Source: Candidatus Pullichristensenella avicola (GTDB taxonomy: Bacteria > Bacillota > Clostridia > Christensenellales > Aristaeellaceae). From it: a stretch of DNA of 40,040 nucleotides. Below the pieces are notes generated by a model, which ran no database searches, was not told where the DNA came from, and was given only the letters and a program-made list of their open reading frames with translations. The stretch spans positions 1 to 40,040 of the forward strand of contig DVIA01000062.1 of the NCBI GenBank assembly GCA_018711655.1, in the 5' to 3' direction. Numbering within the stretch: position 1 is the stretch's first letter; every line of letters starts with the position of its first letter. Positions 9,121 through 17,311 of this stretch are shown here, one piece after another. A program made the position numbers and the translations under genes.

Positions 9121-9953
9121 TCCTCGTCCACCCCCAGATACGCCTGTATGACTTCCGGATTGTCCTGCACCTCGGCGGGCGTTCCCTCCGCGATGAGCTT
9201 GCCAAAGTCGATGACGTAGATTCGGTCGGAAATGTCCATCACCAGGTTCATGTGGTGTTCGATCATGAAAACGGTGAGGCTGAAGCGCTCCTTGATCGAG
9301 CGGATGAAATCGCCCAGCGCGTCGGTCTCCTGCGGGTTCATGCCGGCGGCCGGTTCGTCCAGCAGAAGCAAGCTCGGCTTCGTGGCCAGCGCGCGGGCGA
9401 TCTCCAGCCGCCGCTGTTTGCCGTAGGGCAGGGAGGTGGCCATCTCCCCGGCCACGCCGTCCAGGCCGACGATTTTGAGAAGCTCCATGGATTCCTCGCG
9501 CAGGGCGCGCTCCTCGCGGGCGTTTATGCGGAACGTGGCCGTAAACAGGTTCGACTTTTTGCGCAGGTGCGTGGCGATGAGCACGTTTTCAAACACGGTC
9601 TGCGTTTTGAACAGGCGGATGTTCTGGAACGTGCGGGCGATGCCCATTTTGGTGATCCGATCCGGCGTGTTGGTGACCACGCGGGCGTACTTGCCCCGGT
9701 TTTCGCCGGCGTAGAGCTTTTTCATCTTGCCGGCGGGGTGGTTGGAGGCGATGAGCCTGTCGTGGAACCACACCTCGCCGTTGGTCGGCTCGTATACGCC
9801 GGTAATGCAGTTGAACGCCGTGGTCTTGCCCGCGCCGTTGGGGCCGATGAGGGCGACGATCTCGCCCTCGTCCACATGCATGGAGAGGTTGTTGACCGCC
9901 ACCACGCCGCCGAACTGCATGGTGATGTCGTTGACCTTCAGAACGGTGCTCAT
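9117..9953 (-). CDS. livG: Branched-chain amino acid ABC transporter ATPase LivG
   Basis: Second ATPase subunit, 278 residues. Walker A GPNGAGKTT, Walker B LLLLDEPAAGMNP and the switch region MIEHHMNLVM are clear; the signature is the LivG-style SLPYGKQRRLEIARAL rather than LSGGQ. An insertion around residues 75-100 (GKMKKLYAGENRGKYARVV region) enlarges it relative to LivF, as in many LivG proteins. Starts and stops overlap those of livM and livF by four bases each. Confidence 0.96.
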   Translation of the reverse strand: MSTVLKVNDITMQFGGVVAVNNLSMHVDEGEIVALIGPNGAGKTTAFNCITGVYEPTNGEVWFHDRLIASNHPAGKMKKLYAGENRGKYARVVTNTPDRITKMGIARTFQNIRLFKTQTVFENVLIATHLRKKSNLFTATFRINAREERALREESMELLKIVGLDGVAGEMATSLPYGKQRRLEIARALATKPSLLLLDEPAAGMNPQETDALGDFIRSIKERFSLTVFMIEHHMNLVMDISDRIYVIDFGKLIAEGTPAEVQDNPEVIQAYLGVDEE

Positions 9954-11077
9954 TTCACCGCCCCCTTTCGCTGGCGACGGCCGCGTTTGCCGCGCAGTAT
10001 GTCGGGCAATTCGCGCATGCCGAACATGCCCTGCCGGTAGAACAGCACCACCACCATGATGATGATGGAGAACACCACCAGCCTAAAGCCGTTGCGCAGA
10101 AGCGGCACCTGCCACGCGCCGATGAACTGCTCCTGATCGAGAAAGCGCAGCCACCACTCCGAACAGGCTACGAACAGGAACGAGGCCACGCAGCTGCCGG
10201 AAATGGAGCCGATGCCGCCGATGACCACAATGAGCAGTATTTCATAGGTCATTGCCGAAGTGAAGGCCTTGGCCTGTATGGTGTTGGAATACATGGCCAG
10301 CATCGCCCCGCCCACGCCGGCAAAGAAGGAACTGATGCAGAAGGCGAGCTGCTTGTGGCGCGCCAGGTTGATGCCCATGGCCTCGGCGGCCACCTCGTCG
10401 TCGCGGATGGCCTTGAAGGCGCGGCCATAGCTGGAGTTGATCAGCAATACCACGATGGCGATGCACACGCCGGCGATGACGAAGGGAATCAGCGTGGAGA
10501 GGTAGAGCGTCCTGCCGCTGGCAAGGGTAATGTTGAAATCGTTGAAGGTCGGGTAGTCCTTGAGCATGTTGGAGCCGTTGGTCACCGGGCCCAGCTTCTG
10601 CCACTGGAACACGGCGCGGATGATCTCGGCAAAGCCCAACGTGGCGATGGCCAGATAGTCGCTCTTTAAGCGCAGCACCGGAAGCCCGATCAAAAAGGCG
10701 AACAGCGCCGCCATAAGCCCCGCGAGGATCAGCGAGGGCACCACGCCCAACGTCACGCCGATGGCGCAGTCAAAGTACTGATACACCGTTTCGCGCGCCT
10801 CGTTGGAAAGGGAGAAGATGGCGTAGGTGTAGCCGCCGATGAGCATGAAGCCCGCCTGCCCCAGCGAGAACAGGCCGGTAAAGCCGTTGAGCAGGTTCAT
10901 CGAAACCGCCACCAGGGCGTAGGTCGCGCCCTTTTTGAGAACCGTGAAAAGCATGGACGTGGCGGGCAGAACCTGTTCCAGTACGAACACGGCGACATAT
11001 ACCGCCGCGATGATGGCCGCCGTGATCCAGGTGGCTGCGTCCGCCCTGCGGCGGTCGGGAGCAAGTGTTTTCTGCAT
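9950..11077 (-). CDS. livM: Branched-chain amino acid ABC transporter permease LivM
   Basis: Inner-membrane permease of 375 residues with about nine or ten hydrophobic segments. Family landmarks include GFTGLFSLGQAGFMLIGGY near 65-83, LRLKSDYLAIATLGFAEI near 135-152 and the EAA-like cytoplasmic loop GRAFKAIRDDEVAAEAMGI. It pairs with LivH to form the channel. The start at 11077 has AAGGAGG 9 bases upstream and lies 13 bases after the livH stop. The basic tail RGKRGRRQRKGAVK is cytoplasmic by the positive-inside rule. Confidence 0.96.
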   Translation of the reverse strand: MQKTLAPDRRRADAATWITAAIIAAVYVAVFVLEQVLPATSMLFTVLKKGATYALVAVSMNLLNGFTGLFSLGQAGFMLIGGYTYAIFSLSNEARETVYQYFDCAIGVTLGVVPSLILAGLMAALFAFLIGLPVLRLKSDYLAIATLGFAEIIRAVFQWQKLGPVTNGSNMLKDYPTFNDFNITLASGRTLYLSTLIPFVIAGVCIAIVVLLINSSYGRAFKAIRDDEVAAEAMGINLARHKQLAFCISSFFAGVGGAMLAMYSNTIQAKAFTSAMTYEILLIVVIGGIGSISGSCVASFLFVACSEWWLRFLDQEQFIGAWQVPLLRNGFRLVVFSIIIMVVVLFYRQGMFGMRELPDILRGKRGRRQRKGAVK

Positions 11078-11090
11078 GGTGCGCGCCTCC

Positions 11091-12011
11091 TTAGACCTTG
11101 TCGGTCGTCTTTTCTCCGAACAGGCCGGTGGGCTTGACGATGAGAATGACGATCAAAAGCGCGAAGGAAAATGCGTCGGAGAAGGTACTCAGCCCCAGCA
11201 TCTGCGTGGTCAGGCCCGCCTGCAAGAGGATGATGTCCAGGCCCTTGATGATGCTTTCGCAAATGCCGATGATGAACGCGCCCACCACCGCGCCGGGCAC
11301 CGAGCCGATGCCGCCGAACACCGCCGCCACAAAGGCCTTGAGGCCCGGCATGGCGCCCGAGGTCTGGATGACGGTGTTGTAATTGGTGAAGTAGAGGATG
11401 GAGCCGATGGCGGCGAGGAACGAGCCGATGACGAACGTGACGGAGATGACCGAGTTGATCTTCACGCCCATCAACTGGCTGGTCTCAAAATCCTTGGAGA
11501 CGGCGCGCATGGCCATGCCCACCTTGGTGTGGTTGATGAGCAGCACCAGAAGGATCACCAGCACCACCACCAGCACCGGCGTCACCAGCGTCACCATCTT
11601 CGTGGTGGCGCCAAAGACCTTTACGGACTGGGAGATCCAGGGGATGGTGGGGTAGACCTTGTTCAGACCGCCGGTGACGTACAACACCAGGTTCTGCAAA
11701 AGGTAGCTCACGCCAATGGCGGAGATCATGATCGACATGCGCGGCGCCGAGCGCAGGGGCTTGTAGGCCACGCGCTCGATGATGAAGCCGATGACCACCG
11801 TCAAGGCGATCGTCAGAGGCAGCGATATGTACAAAGGCAGCCCCGAGGCGTTCAGATACACCATGAGGATGCCCGCGACCATGAACACGTCGCCGTGGGC
11901 GAAGTTGATGAGGCGCAAAATGCCATAGACCATGGTGTAGCCGATGGCGATGAGCGCGTACTGTCCGCCGACCGAGATGCCGGTGAGCAGCGATGGCAAG
12001 ATGGTACTCAC
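11091..12011 (-). CDS. livH: Branched-chain amino acid ABC transporter permease LivH
   Basis: Permease of 306 residues with about eight membrane segments. Diagnostic motifs are GLxxGxxYALIAIGYTMVYGI near the N-terminus, LINFAHGDVFM near 34-44 and AFVAAVFGGIGSVPGAVVGAF near 225-245. The start is GTG at 12011 with AAGGAGGTAGG upstream at normal spacing; the next in-frame ATG would remove the first membrane helix. It follows livJ after 182 bases containing three stem-loops, which probably reduce permease expression relative to the binding protein. Confidence 0.96.
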   Translation of the reverse strand: MSTILPSLLTGISVGGQYALIAIGYTMVYGILRLINFAHGDVFMVAGILMVYLNASGLPLYISLPLTIALTVVIGFIIERVAYKPLRSAPRMSIMISAIGVSYLLQNLVLYVTGGLNKVYPTIPWISQSVKVFGATTKMVTLVTPVLVVVLVILLVLLINHTKVGMAMRAVSKDFETSQLMGVKINSVISVTFVIGSFLAAIGSILYFTNYNTVIQTSGAMPGLKAFVAAVFGGIGSVPGAVVGAFIIGICESIIKGLDIILLQAGLTTQMLGLSTFSDAFSFALLIVILIVKPTGLFGEKTTDKV

Positions 12012-12031
12012 AGGGGCCTACCTCCTTGATA

Positions 12032-12168
12032 TGCCGTCTCGAAAAAGCGCCGTGTGCGCCCTTTCGAGACGGCACAGCATAAAACCGACAAGCGGGCGGG
12101 AGAGAAAGCGCGTTCTCTCCCGCCCCCAGAGCGCCGGAGCAGACCTTGCTGCGGGCGTCCGGCGCTCT
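12032..12168 (-). promoter_or_regulatory. Three consecutive perfect stem-loops between livJ and livH
   Basis: Stem 1: 12128-12138 with 12158-12168 (11 bp). Stem 2: 12094-12106 with 12113-12125 (13 bp, 6-base loop). Stem 3: 12032-12044 with 12062-12074 (13 bp). Minus-strand order is 1, 2, 3. None is followed by a strong U-tract, so partial termination or protection of the livJ message from 3' decay is more likely than a full stop. Confidence 0.8.
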
Positions 12169-12193
12169 GCCATCGTTGACTTGAAGCGGGAAT

Positions 12194-13354
12194 TTATTCG
12201 ACGGTCTGCACCGTGACGAACTCCCAGACGTTGTCCGCGGTGTTGGCGGTCTTGATGTAGGCCGAATCGCGGTTGGCGTCGCCGATCTCGTTGAAGGTGA
12301 TCTGGCCGGACACGCCGGTGTAGTCCACGTTCCACAGCGCCTCGTTGACGGCGGCCGGGTCGGTGGAGCCGGCAAGCTCGAGCGCCTGCAGGGCCACGAA
12401 GTAGGCGTCATAGCCCATGACCGTCACGGCGGAGACCATGTCGTTGCCGCCGTTGTTGGTCAGCGCTTCGGGGTTGGCGTTCATCCACTCCTTGATGCCC
12501 GCGTCGAACTCGGGCGAGCCGCCCTCCTGATAGAAGGTGGTGATGTAGATGGTCACGTTCTTGCCCGCGGCCGCGTTGGTGATGACGTTGCTGTCCCAGG
12601 TGTCAGAGCCGAGCAGCGCGTAGGTGACGCCCTGCGCCGCCGCCTGATCGACGATCAGCGAGGTGTAGGCCAGAGAGCAGGGGGCGAAGAACACCTGCGC
12701 GCCGGCGATGGTGGCGTTGGACAGGTAGGAGGTGAAGTCCGCCGTGCCGGTGGGGAAGCTCTCGGCGATCACCGTGCCGCCCAGAGCCTGGAAGGCCTCC
12801 TGGAAGTAGTGGGCCAGGCCCTGATCGTAGTCGTTGCCAAGCTCGGCCAGGCAGTAGGCCGTGGTCGCGCCCAGCTCGTTGTAGGCGTAGTTGGCAAGGA
12901 CGGTGCCCTGGAACGGATCCAGGAAGCAGATGCGGAAGTAGTGGGTGTTGCCCTCGGTGACCGCGGGGTTGGTGCAGGTCACGCCGATGGCGGGGATGCC
13001 CGCGTCCTCAAAGATGGGCGCGCCCGCGATGGAGACGCCGGAGCCGTAGGAGCCGAGCACCACGCTCACGCCTTCGCTGACCAGCTGCTGCGCGGCAGAG
13101 GGGGCCTTGTCGGTCGAGGACTGGTTGTCGGCGTAGACCAGTTCCACATTATAGGTCGTGCCGCCGATTTCCACCGTGGGCTGGATGTAGTTGGCGTACT
13201 GCATGCCCAGCATCTCCTGCTTGCCGCCGGCGCCGCTGTCGCCGGAAGCGGGTTCGAATACGCCGATTTTGACCGTTTCGGTGGCCGTTTCGGCCATCGC
13301 AGCGACCGAGAAGGCCAGCATAAGAACCAGAACCAGGGCCAGTATCTTCTTCAT
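12194..13354 (-). CDS. livJ: Branched-chain amino acid-binding protein LivJ-like
   Basis: Extracellular or periplasmic-type solute-binding protein of 386 residues, first gene of the operon. It has a signal peptide (MKKILALVLVLMLAFSVAAMA, cut before ETATE) and no lipobox cysteine, unusual for a Gram-positive binding protein. The mature part is a type I periplasmic binding fold: KIGVFEPASGDSGAGGKQE at the start, VSVVLGSYGSGVSIAGAPI as the first hinge region and GYDAYFVALQALELAG near 325-340. The start at 13354 has GGGAGGAC upstream; an ATG five codons earlier overlaps that site. Substrate (Leu/Ile/Val versus other amides) is inferred from the permeases and ATPases. Confidence 0.93.
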   Translation of the reverse strand: MKKILALVLVLMLAFSVAAMAETATETVKIGVFEPASGDSGAGGKQEMLGMQYANYIQPTVEIGGTTYNVELVYADNQSSTDKAPSAAQQLVSEGVSVVLGSYGSGVSIAGAPIFEDAGIPAIGVTCTNPAVTEGNTHYFRICFLDPFQGTVLANYAYNELGATTAYCLAELGNDYDQGLAHYFQEAFQALGGTVIAESFPTGTADFTSYLSNATIAGAQVFFAPCSLAYTSLIVDQAAAQGVTYALLGSDTWDSNVITNAAAGKNVTIYITTFYQEGGSPEFDAGIKEWMNANPEALTNNGGNDMVSAVTVMGYDAYFVALQALELAGSTDPAAVNEALWNVDYTGVSGQITFNEIGDANRDSAYIKTANTADNVWEFVTVQTVE

Positions 13355-13390
13355 GATAAGTCCTCCCAATCAAGTTTTGGTTGTATCTCT

Positions 13391-13419
13391 AGTATACAGG
13401 ATTTACGATGGATTTGCAA
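13391..13419 (-). promoter_or_regulatory. Promoter of livJHMGF operon
   Basis: TTGCAA (13414-13419), a 17-base spacer and TATACT (13391-13396) on the minus strand, about 37 bases before the livJ start codon. Confidence 0.75.
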
Positions 13420-13585
13420 GTCTTTCGGAAAGGATGCGCAAAATTTCCTGAATGTCGCCTGTAGACGGACATTTTTCGGCAAAAAATGCAGGAGCGGCGA
13501 AAAAGCACGTCAAAGCCCCGGCAATCCGCGCGTTGCGCGGCGCGAATGTCCGCCTTGCGCGGACACTCGTGCGCCTGCGCGGCGG

Positions 13586-13614
13586 TTGCGCGGCGGAGAA
13601 AAGTCTGCTATAAT
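13586..13614 (+). promoter_or_regulatory. Promoter of the 13702 gene
   Basis: TTGCGC (13586-13591), a 17-base spacer and TATAAT (13609-13614), with TG one base before the -10 element (extended -10). It is divergent from the liv promoter; the 347 bases between livJ and this gene hold these two promoters and nothing else recognised. Confidence 0.75.
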
Positions 13615-13701
13615 GAGAAAAATCACAAAAATCCGGCGGAGCGCGGCGTCGCCCCGCCTGGCGGCCGTTCGGCGCCGCGCCATGGAAAGGAGCAGGAGAC
13701 G

Positions 13702-14259
13702 ATGGGTCTTTTTTCAAATGAGGCGGAGGCAAAACGCAAACAGAACCTCAAGGAACTGGAGGACAAGCGCGTGCGCTTTGCCCAGCGCCTGGCGCAGGAG
13801 GGCTTTGCGCCGGAATGCTGCCTGTTTGTGCAAAAGGAAGGCGGCTTCGCGGCCGTGGCCAAACGCGGCGACGAGGTGTTTCTGCTTACCGGCCCGGCGC
13901 CCGGCGCGCAGGAGGACTTCACTTTCCGCCGCACGCGCGCTCCGCAGGTGCGCGTGGAGGATATCTATATCAAGTCCGAGGGCCTGGGCGGCATTCTCGG
14001 TTTTGGCAAGAAGGGCGGCGTCGGCTTTCGGCTGATCGTCACGCCCGAGGATGGCGAAGCCCTGGAAATGGAACTGATCTCCGGATTGGGCAGCTACCTG
14101 GAATTTGCGCCCGGCGCGCGCGCCAAGAACGCGCTGCTCAACCCCAAACGCCGCCGCGGGAACGCCAATTTCGTATGGGATTTTCGCCCCGTGGAGCGCG
14201 AAACGGTCGAAACCCTTCGCAAGCGCTGGCTGGAACTGCTCGGTCTGTCCGAGGCGTAG
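13702..14259 (+). CDS. Conserved-looking hypothetical protein, 185 residues
   Basis: I do not recognise the family. The protein opens with a charged helix (NEAEAKRKQNLKELEDKRVRFAQRL), followed by beta-rich segments (CCLFVQKEGGFAAVAKRGDEVFLL, GVGFRLIVTPEDG) and ends LRKRWLELLGLSEA. A glycine-rich loop GLGGILGFGKKGG lies near 95-107. No signal peptide, membrane segment or catalytic motif is visible, so it is probably a cytoplasmic or small-molecule-binding protein. AAAGGAG lies 9 bases before the chosen ATG at 13702. Codon use is like its neighbours and it has its own promoter, so it looks like a real monocistronic gene. Confidence 0.75.
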   Translation: MGLFSNEAEAKRKQNLKELEDKRVRFAQRLAQEGFAPECCLFVQKEGGFAAVAKRGDEVFLLTGPAPGAQEDFTFRRTRAPQVRVEDIYIKSEGLGGILGFGKKGGVGFRLIVTPEDGEALEMELISGLGSYLEFAPGARAKNALLNPKRRRGNANFVWDFRPVERETVETLRKRWLELLGLSEA

Positions 14260-14383
14260 GCGCCGGGAACGGGGCCGGCATCTTGCGTCCGCGGGCCGGC
14301 AACGCCTGTTCACCAAGGGCGCACAAATTGTGCGGCCCGGGAAAAAATCGAACAGAACCGCCGAAAATCCAAAGATTTTCTAC

Positions 14384-14412
14384 TTGACGTATGTTGTAAA
14401 AAACGCTATAAT
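14384..14412 (+). promoter_or_regulatory. Promoter of mgl operon
   Basis: TTGACG (14384-14389), a 17-base spacer and TATAAT (14407-14412). The leader of about 97 bases contains a stem-loop (14450-14460 with 14469-14479, one G-U pair, U-rich loop) just before the ribosome site. No obvious catabolite-responsive cre palindrome was found. Confidence 0.85.
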
Positions 14413-14516
14413 TGTTATGCATTTGTTGGGCCTTTTGTGATGGTTATACACTGAAAGCCGGTTTTTTTCGGTTTTCAGTATGTAGCAAGGTAAATCAAAT
14501 AAGGAGGAACCCCGAG

Positions 14517-15584
14517 ATGAAAAAACTGCTGGTTCTGGCTCTGGCGTTGATCCTGGCGCTGGGCTGCATGTCCGCCCTGGCCGAGGAAGAGCTCCCCGAG
14601 TCCCTTGACATCCGCGTGCTCGTCTGGAAGTATGACGACACCTACGGAAGCACCGTCCGCGCCGCCATGGAAAAGTGGGCCGAGTACTATTCTGAGGAAA
14701 TGGGCATCGACATCCAGCTGACGATGTACGACGCCGCTGACGACATCGGCAAGCAGATCGAGCAGGCGACCATGGTTTGCTCCCAGGGCTGCGACTTCGT
14801 CATTATCAACCTGGCGGAAGTCTCCAACGGCGCTGCGCTGACCACCATGTTCCAGGAGGCCGGCATCCCCTTCCTGTTCTACAACAAGCAGCCCGCCGAG
14901 GCCACCGAGCAGGAAGTGCTCGTGGACACCGGCACGATCTTCATCGGCACCCTGGCCCGCCAGGCTGGCGACATGCAGGGCGAGATCCTCGCTGAGATGT
15001 ATGAGGCGGATCCCTCCATCGACCTCAACGGCGACGGCAAGCTCCAGTACGTCATGCTGATGGGCGAGCCCCAGAACGACGAGGCCATTGCCCGTTCCCA
15101 GTACTCCGTCGAGACCGCCGTGGCGCTCGGCCTCGAGATGGAGCAGATCGGCGAGACCCTGGTCTGCAACTGGGACCAGGCGCAGGCGCAGGATGCCATC
15201 AACGCCCTGTGGGCCGCTGAGGGCGACAACATCGAAGTCATCTTCGCCAACAACGACATGATGGCCCTGGGCGCTGTGGCCGCCATCAACGGCTATGGCT
15301 ACAACACCGGCAACGAGGGCGATCCCTCCGTCGTGGTCATCGGCGTTGACGCCATCGACGCGGCGCTGGTCTCCATCCAGGACGGCGGCATGACCGCTAC
15401 CGTCAAGCAGGACGGCGACGCCATGGGCCAGGCCAACATCCTCTGCGCCATCAACGGCGCGCTGGGCCGCGACTGGCTGGACGGCACCGACTACACCTAC
15501 GACGAGAACGAAGAGTTCTACTGCATCCGCATTCCGTACGCGAAGATCACCGGCGATAACGTCGAGGCCGATGCTGCGGAATAA
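14517..15584 (+). CDS. mglB: Galactose/glucose-type sugar-binding protein (MglB-like)
   Basis: Secreted solute-binding protein of 355 residues that delivers sugar to MglAC. The signal peptide runs to about residue 23 (cut ALA|EE); a Cys at 17 (LALGC) is only a weak lipobox because an Ala occupies -3. The mature part follows E. coli MglB closely: FLFYNKQP in the sugar-contact strand, the calcium-binding-like loop DLNGDGKLQ, MGEPQNDEAIARS, FANNDMMALGAVAAI and VIGVDAIDAAL. The calcium loop is a good discriminator for galactose/glucose binders over ribose binders. AAGGAGG lies 9 bases upstream of ATG 14517. Confidence 0.92.
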   Translation: MKKLLVLALALILALGCMSALAEEELPESLDIRVLVWKYDDTYGSTVRAAMEKWAEYYSEEMGIDIQLTMYDAADDIGKQIEQATMVCSQGCDFVIINLAEVSNGAALTTMFQEAGIPFLFYNKQPAEATEQEVLVDTGTIFIGTLARQAGDMQGEILAEMYEADPSIDLNGDGKLQYVMLMGEPQNDEAIARSQYSVETAVALGLEMEQIGETLVCNWDQAQAQDAINALWAAEGDNIEVIFANNDMMALGAVAAINGYGYNTGNEGDPSVVVIGVDAIDAALVSIQDGGMTATVKQDGDAMGQANILCAINGALGRDWLDGTDYTYDENEEFYCIRIPYAKITGDNVEADAAE

Positions 15585-15686
15585 GGTCTGAACGTGGTTC
15601 AAACCAGGCAAGGACGGGGGCGCGCAGGCGCCCCTCTCCGCCTACGCGCGGCGACCCCTCCGTTTTTACGTTTTGTTAAAATGCGA

Positions 15687-15741
15687 GGGGCCGTTGCGTT
15701 CGGGACGTGGGCGCGCCCCGCATCCCGAAAGGAACGGCCCC
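15687..15741 (+). promoter_or_regulatory. Long interrupted hairpin between mglB and mglA
   Basis: Outer stem 15687-15695 with 15733-15741 (9 bp) and inner stem 15699-15705 with 15723-15729 (7 bp), separated by a 3x3 internal loop. The apical part can form a further GGGCGCGCCC palindrome. No U-tract follows, so it probably protects mglB mRNA or lowers mglA expression. It ends 35 bases before mglA, whose own ribosome site is weak. Confidence 0.65.
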
Positions 15742-15776
15742 CCGGGGCGCATACTCTGAGAAGAGCGGTGAATTGA

Positions 15777-17294
15777 ATGCAGCAGAATCAAACCTATCTC
15801 CTTGAGATGAAAGACATCTGCAAGGAGTTTCCGGGCGTCAAGGCGCTGGACAACGCGCAGCTCAAGCTCCGCGCCGGCACCGTGCACGCCCTCATGGGCG
15901 AGAATGGCGCAGGCAAGTCCACGCTGATGAAATGCCTGTTCGGCATTTACAAGAAGGACGCCGGCACCATCCTCATGGAAGGCAAGGAAGTCAACTTCAT
16001 CAACCCCCGCAACGCGCTGGACAATGGCGTGGCCATGGTGCATCAGGAACTGAACCAGGTGCTGCGCCGCAGCGTCATGGAAAACGTCTGGCTGGGCCGC
16101 TTCCCCATGCACGGCCCGCTGGTAGACGGCAAGCGCATGTACAACGAGACCAAGAAGGTCTTTGAATCTCTCAATATCGACGTCGATCCCAAGCGGATCA
16201 TCGGCGACCTCTCCGTTTCGCAGCGGCAGATGGTCGAGATCGCCAAGGCGGTTTCCTACAATGCCAAGATCGTCGTGCTCGATGAGCCGACTTCCTCTCT
16301 GACAGAAAACGAGGTCGAGCACCTCTTTAAGATCATTGAACAGCTGACGTCCCGGGGCGTGGGCATCATCTACATCTCCCACAAGATGGACGAGATTTTG
16401 CGCATCTCCGACGACGTCACCATCATGCGCGACGGCCAGTGGGTCGCCACGCGTCCGGCCAAGGAGCTGAACACCGAGGAGATCATCCGCCTGATGGTCA
16501 ACCGCGATATGTCTCAGCGCTTCCCGGAGAAGAACAACCATCCCGGCCCCGTGCTCATGGAGGTCAAGCACCTCACCGGCAAGTACGAGCCCACCTGCCA
16601 CGACGTCTCCTTCGAACTTCACAAGGGCGAAGTGCTGGGCGTGGCCGGCCTGGTCGGCTCCCGCCGCACGGAGCTTTTGAACACCATCTTCGGTTACTAC
16701 ACCCGCGGCTCGGGCGAAGTCATCGTCAACGGCAAGCCCGTGGAAAACAAGGTGCCCGCCGAGGCCACGCGCAACGGCTTTGCGCTGCTCACAGAAGAGC
16801 GCCGCGCCACCGGCATCATCCCCCTGATGAACATCAACTTCAACTCCACCATCGCCAATCTGCGCCACTACGGAAAGCTGCTGCTCTCCTCCGGCAAGAT
16901 GGGCAAGGATACGAAGTGGGTCATCGATTCCATGCGCGTCAAGACACCGAGCCAGAAGACGCACATCCGTTCGCTGTCCGGCGGCAACCAGCAGAAGGTC
17001 ATCATCGGCCGCTGGCTGCTGACCGAGCCGGACATCCTCCTGCTTGACGAGCCGACCCGAGGCATCGACGTCGGCGCCAAGTTCGAGATCTATCAGCTCA
17101 TCCTGCAGCTTGCCGAGGAAGGCAAGGGCGTTATCATGGTTTCCAGTGAAATGCCCGAGCTGATCGGCATCTGCGACCGCATACTCGTCATGTCCAACGG
17201 CCGCATGGCCGGCATCGTCGAGCGCGGCAAGGACTTTGGCGGCGTCCAAGGCGAGCAGGAGACGATCCTCACGCTCGCGGCAAAATACGTATAG
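15777..17294 (+). CDS. mglA: Sugar ABC transporter ATPase MglA
   Basis: ATPase of 505 residues with two fused nucleotide-binding domains that energises sugar import. Domain 1: Walker [10 protein letters not shown] near 40-48, signature [14 protein letters not shown], Walker [11 protein letters not shown], switch YISHKM. Domain 2: degenerate Walker [11 protein letters not shown] near 296-305, signature LSGGNQQKV, Walker [14 protein letters not shown]. The asymmetry is normal for the carbohydrate uptake (CUT2) class. The start at 15777 has no good Shine-Dalgarno (GAGAAG further upstream only), unlike almost every other gene here, which fits reduced translation relative to mglB. A run of about 190 bases with a long hairpin separates it from mglB. 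Confidence 0.95.
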   Translation: MQQNQTYLLEMKDICKEFPGVKALDNAQLKLRAGTVHALMGENGAGKSTLMKCLFGIYKKDAGTILMEGKEVNFINPRNALDNGVAMVHQELNQVLRRSVMENVWLGRFPMHGPLVDGKRMYNETKKVFESLNIDVDPKRIIGDLSVSQRQMVEIAKAVSYNAKIVVLDEPTSSLTENEVEHLFKIIEQLTSRGVGIIYISHKMDEILRISDDVTIMRDGQWVATRPAKELNTEEIIRLMVNRDMSQRFPEKNNHPGPVLMEVKHLTGKYEPTCHDVSFELHKGEVLGVAGLVGSRRTELLNTIFGYYTRGSGEVIVNGKPVENKVPAEATRNGFALLTEERRATGIIPLMNINFNSTIANLRHYGKLLLSSGKMGKDTKWVIDSMRVKTPSQKTHIRSLSGGNQQKVIIGRWLLTEPDILLLDEPTRGIDVGAKFEIYQLILQLAEEGKGVIMVSSEMPELIGICDRILVMSNGRMAGIVERGKDFGGVQGEQETILTLAAKYV

Positions 17295-17311
17295 ACCGAG
17301 GAGAATGGAAT

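Noticed and set aside
14450-14479. Riboswitch in the mglB leader
   Set aside because: Only a single simple hairpin with a U-rich loop; no aptamer-like conserved core and no alternative terminator fold.
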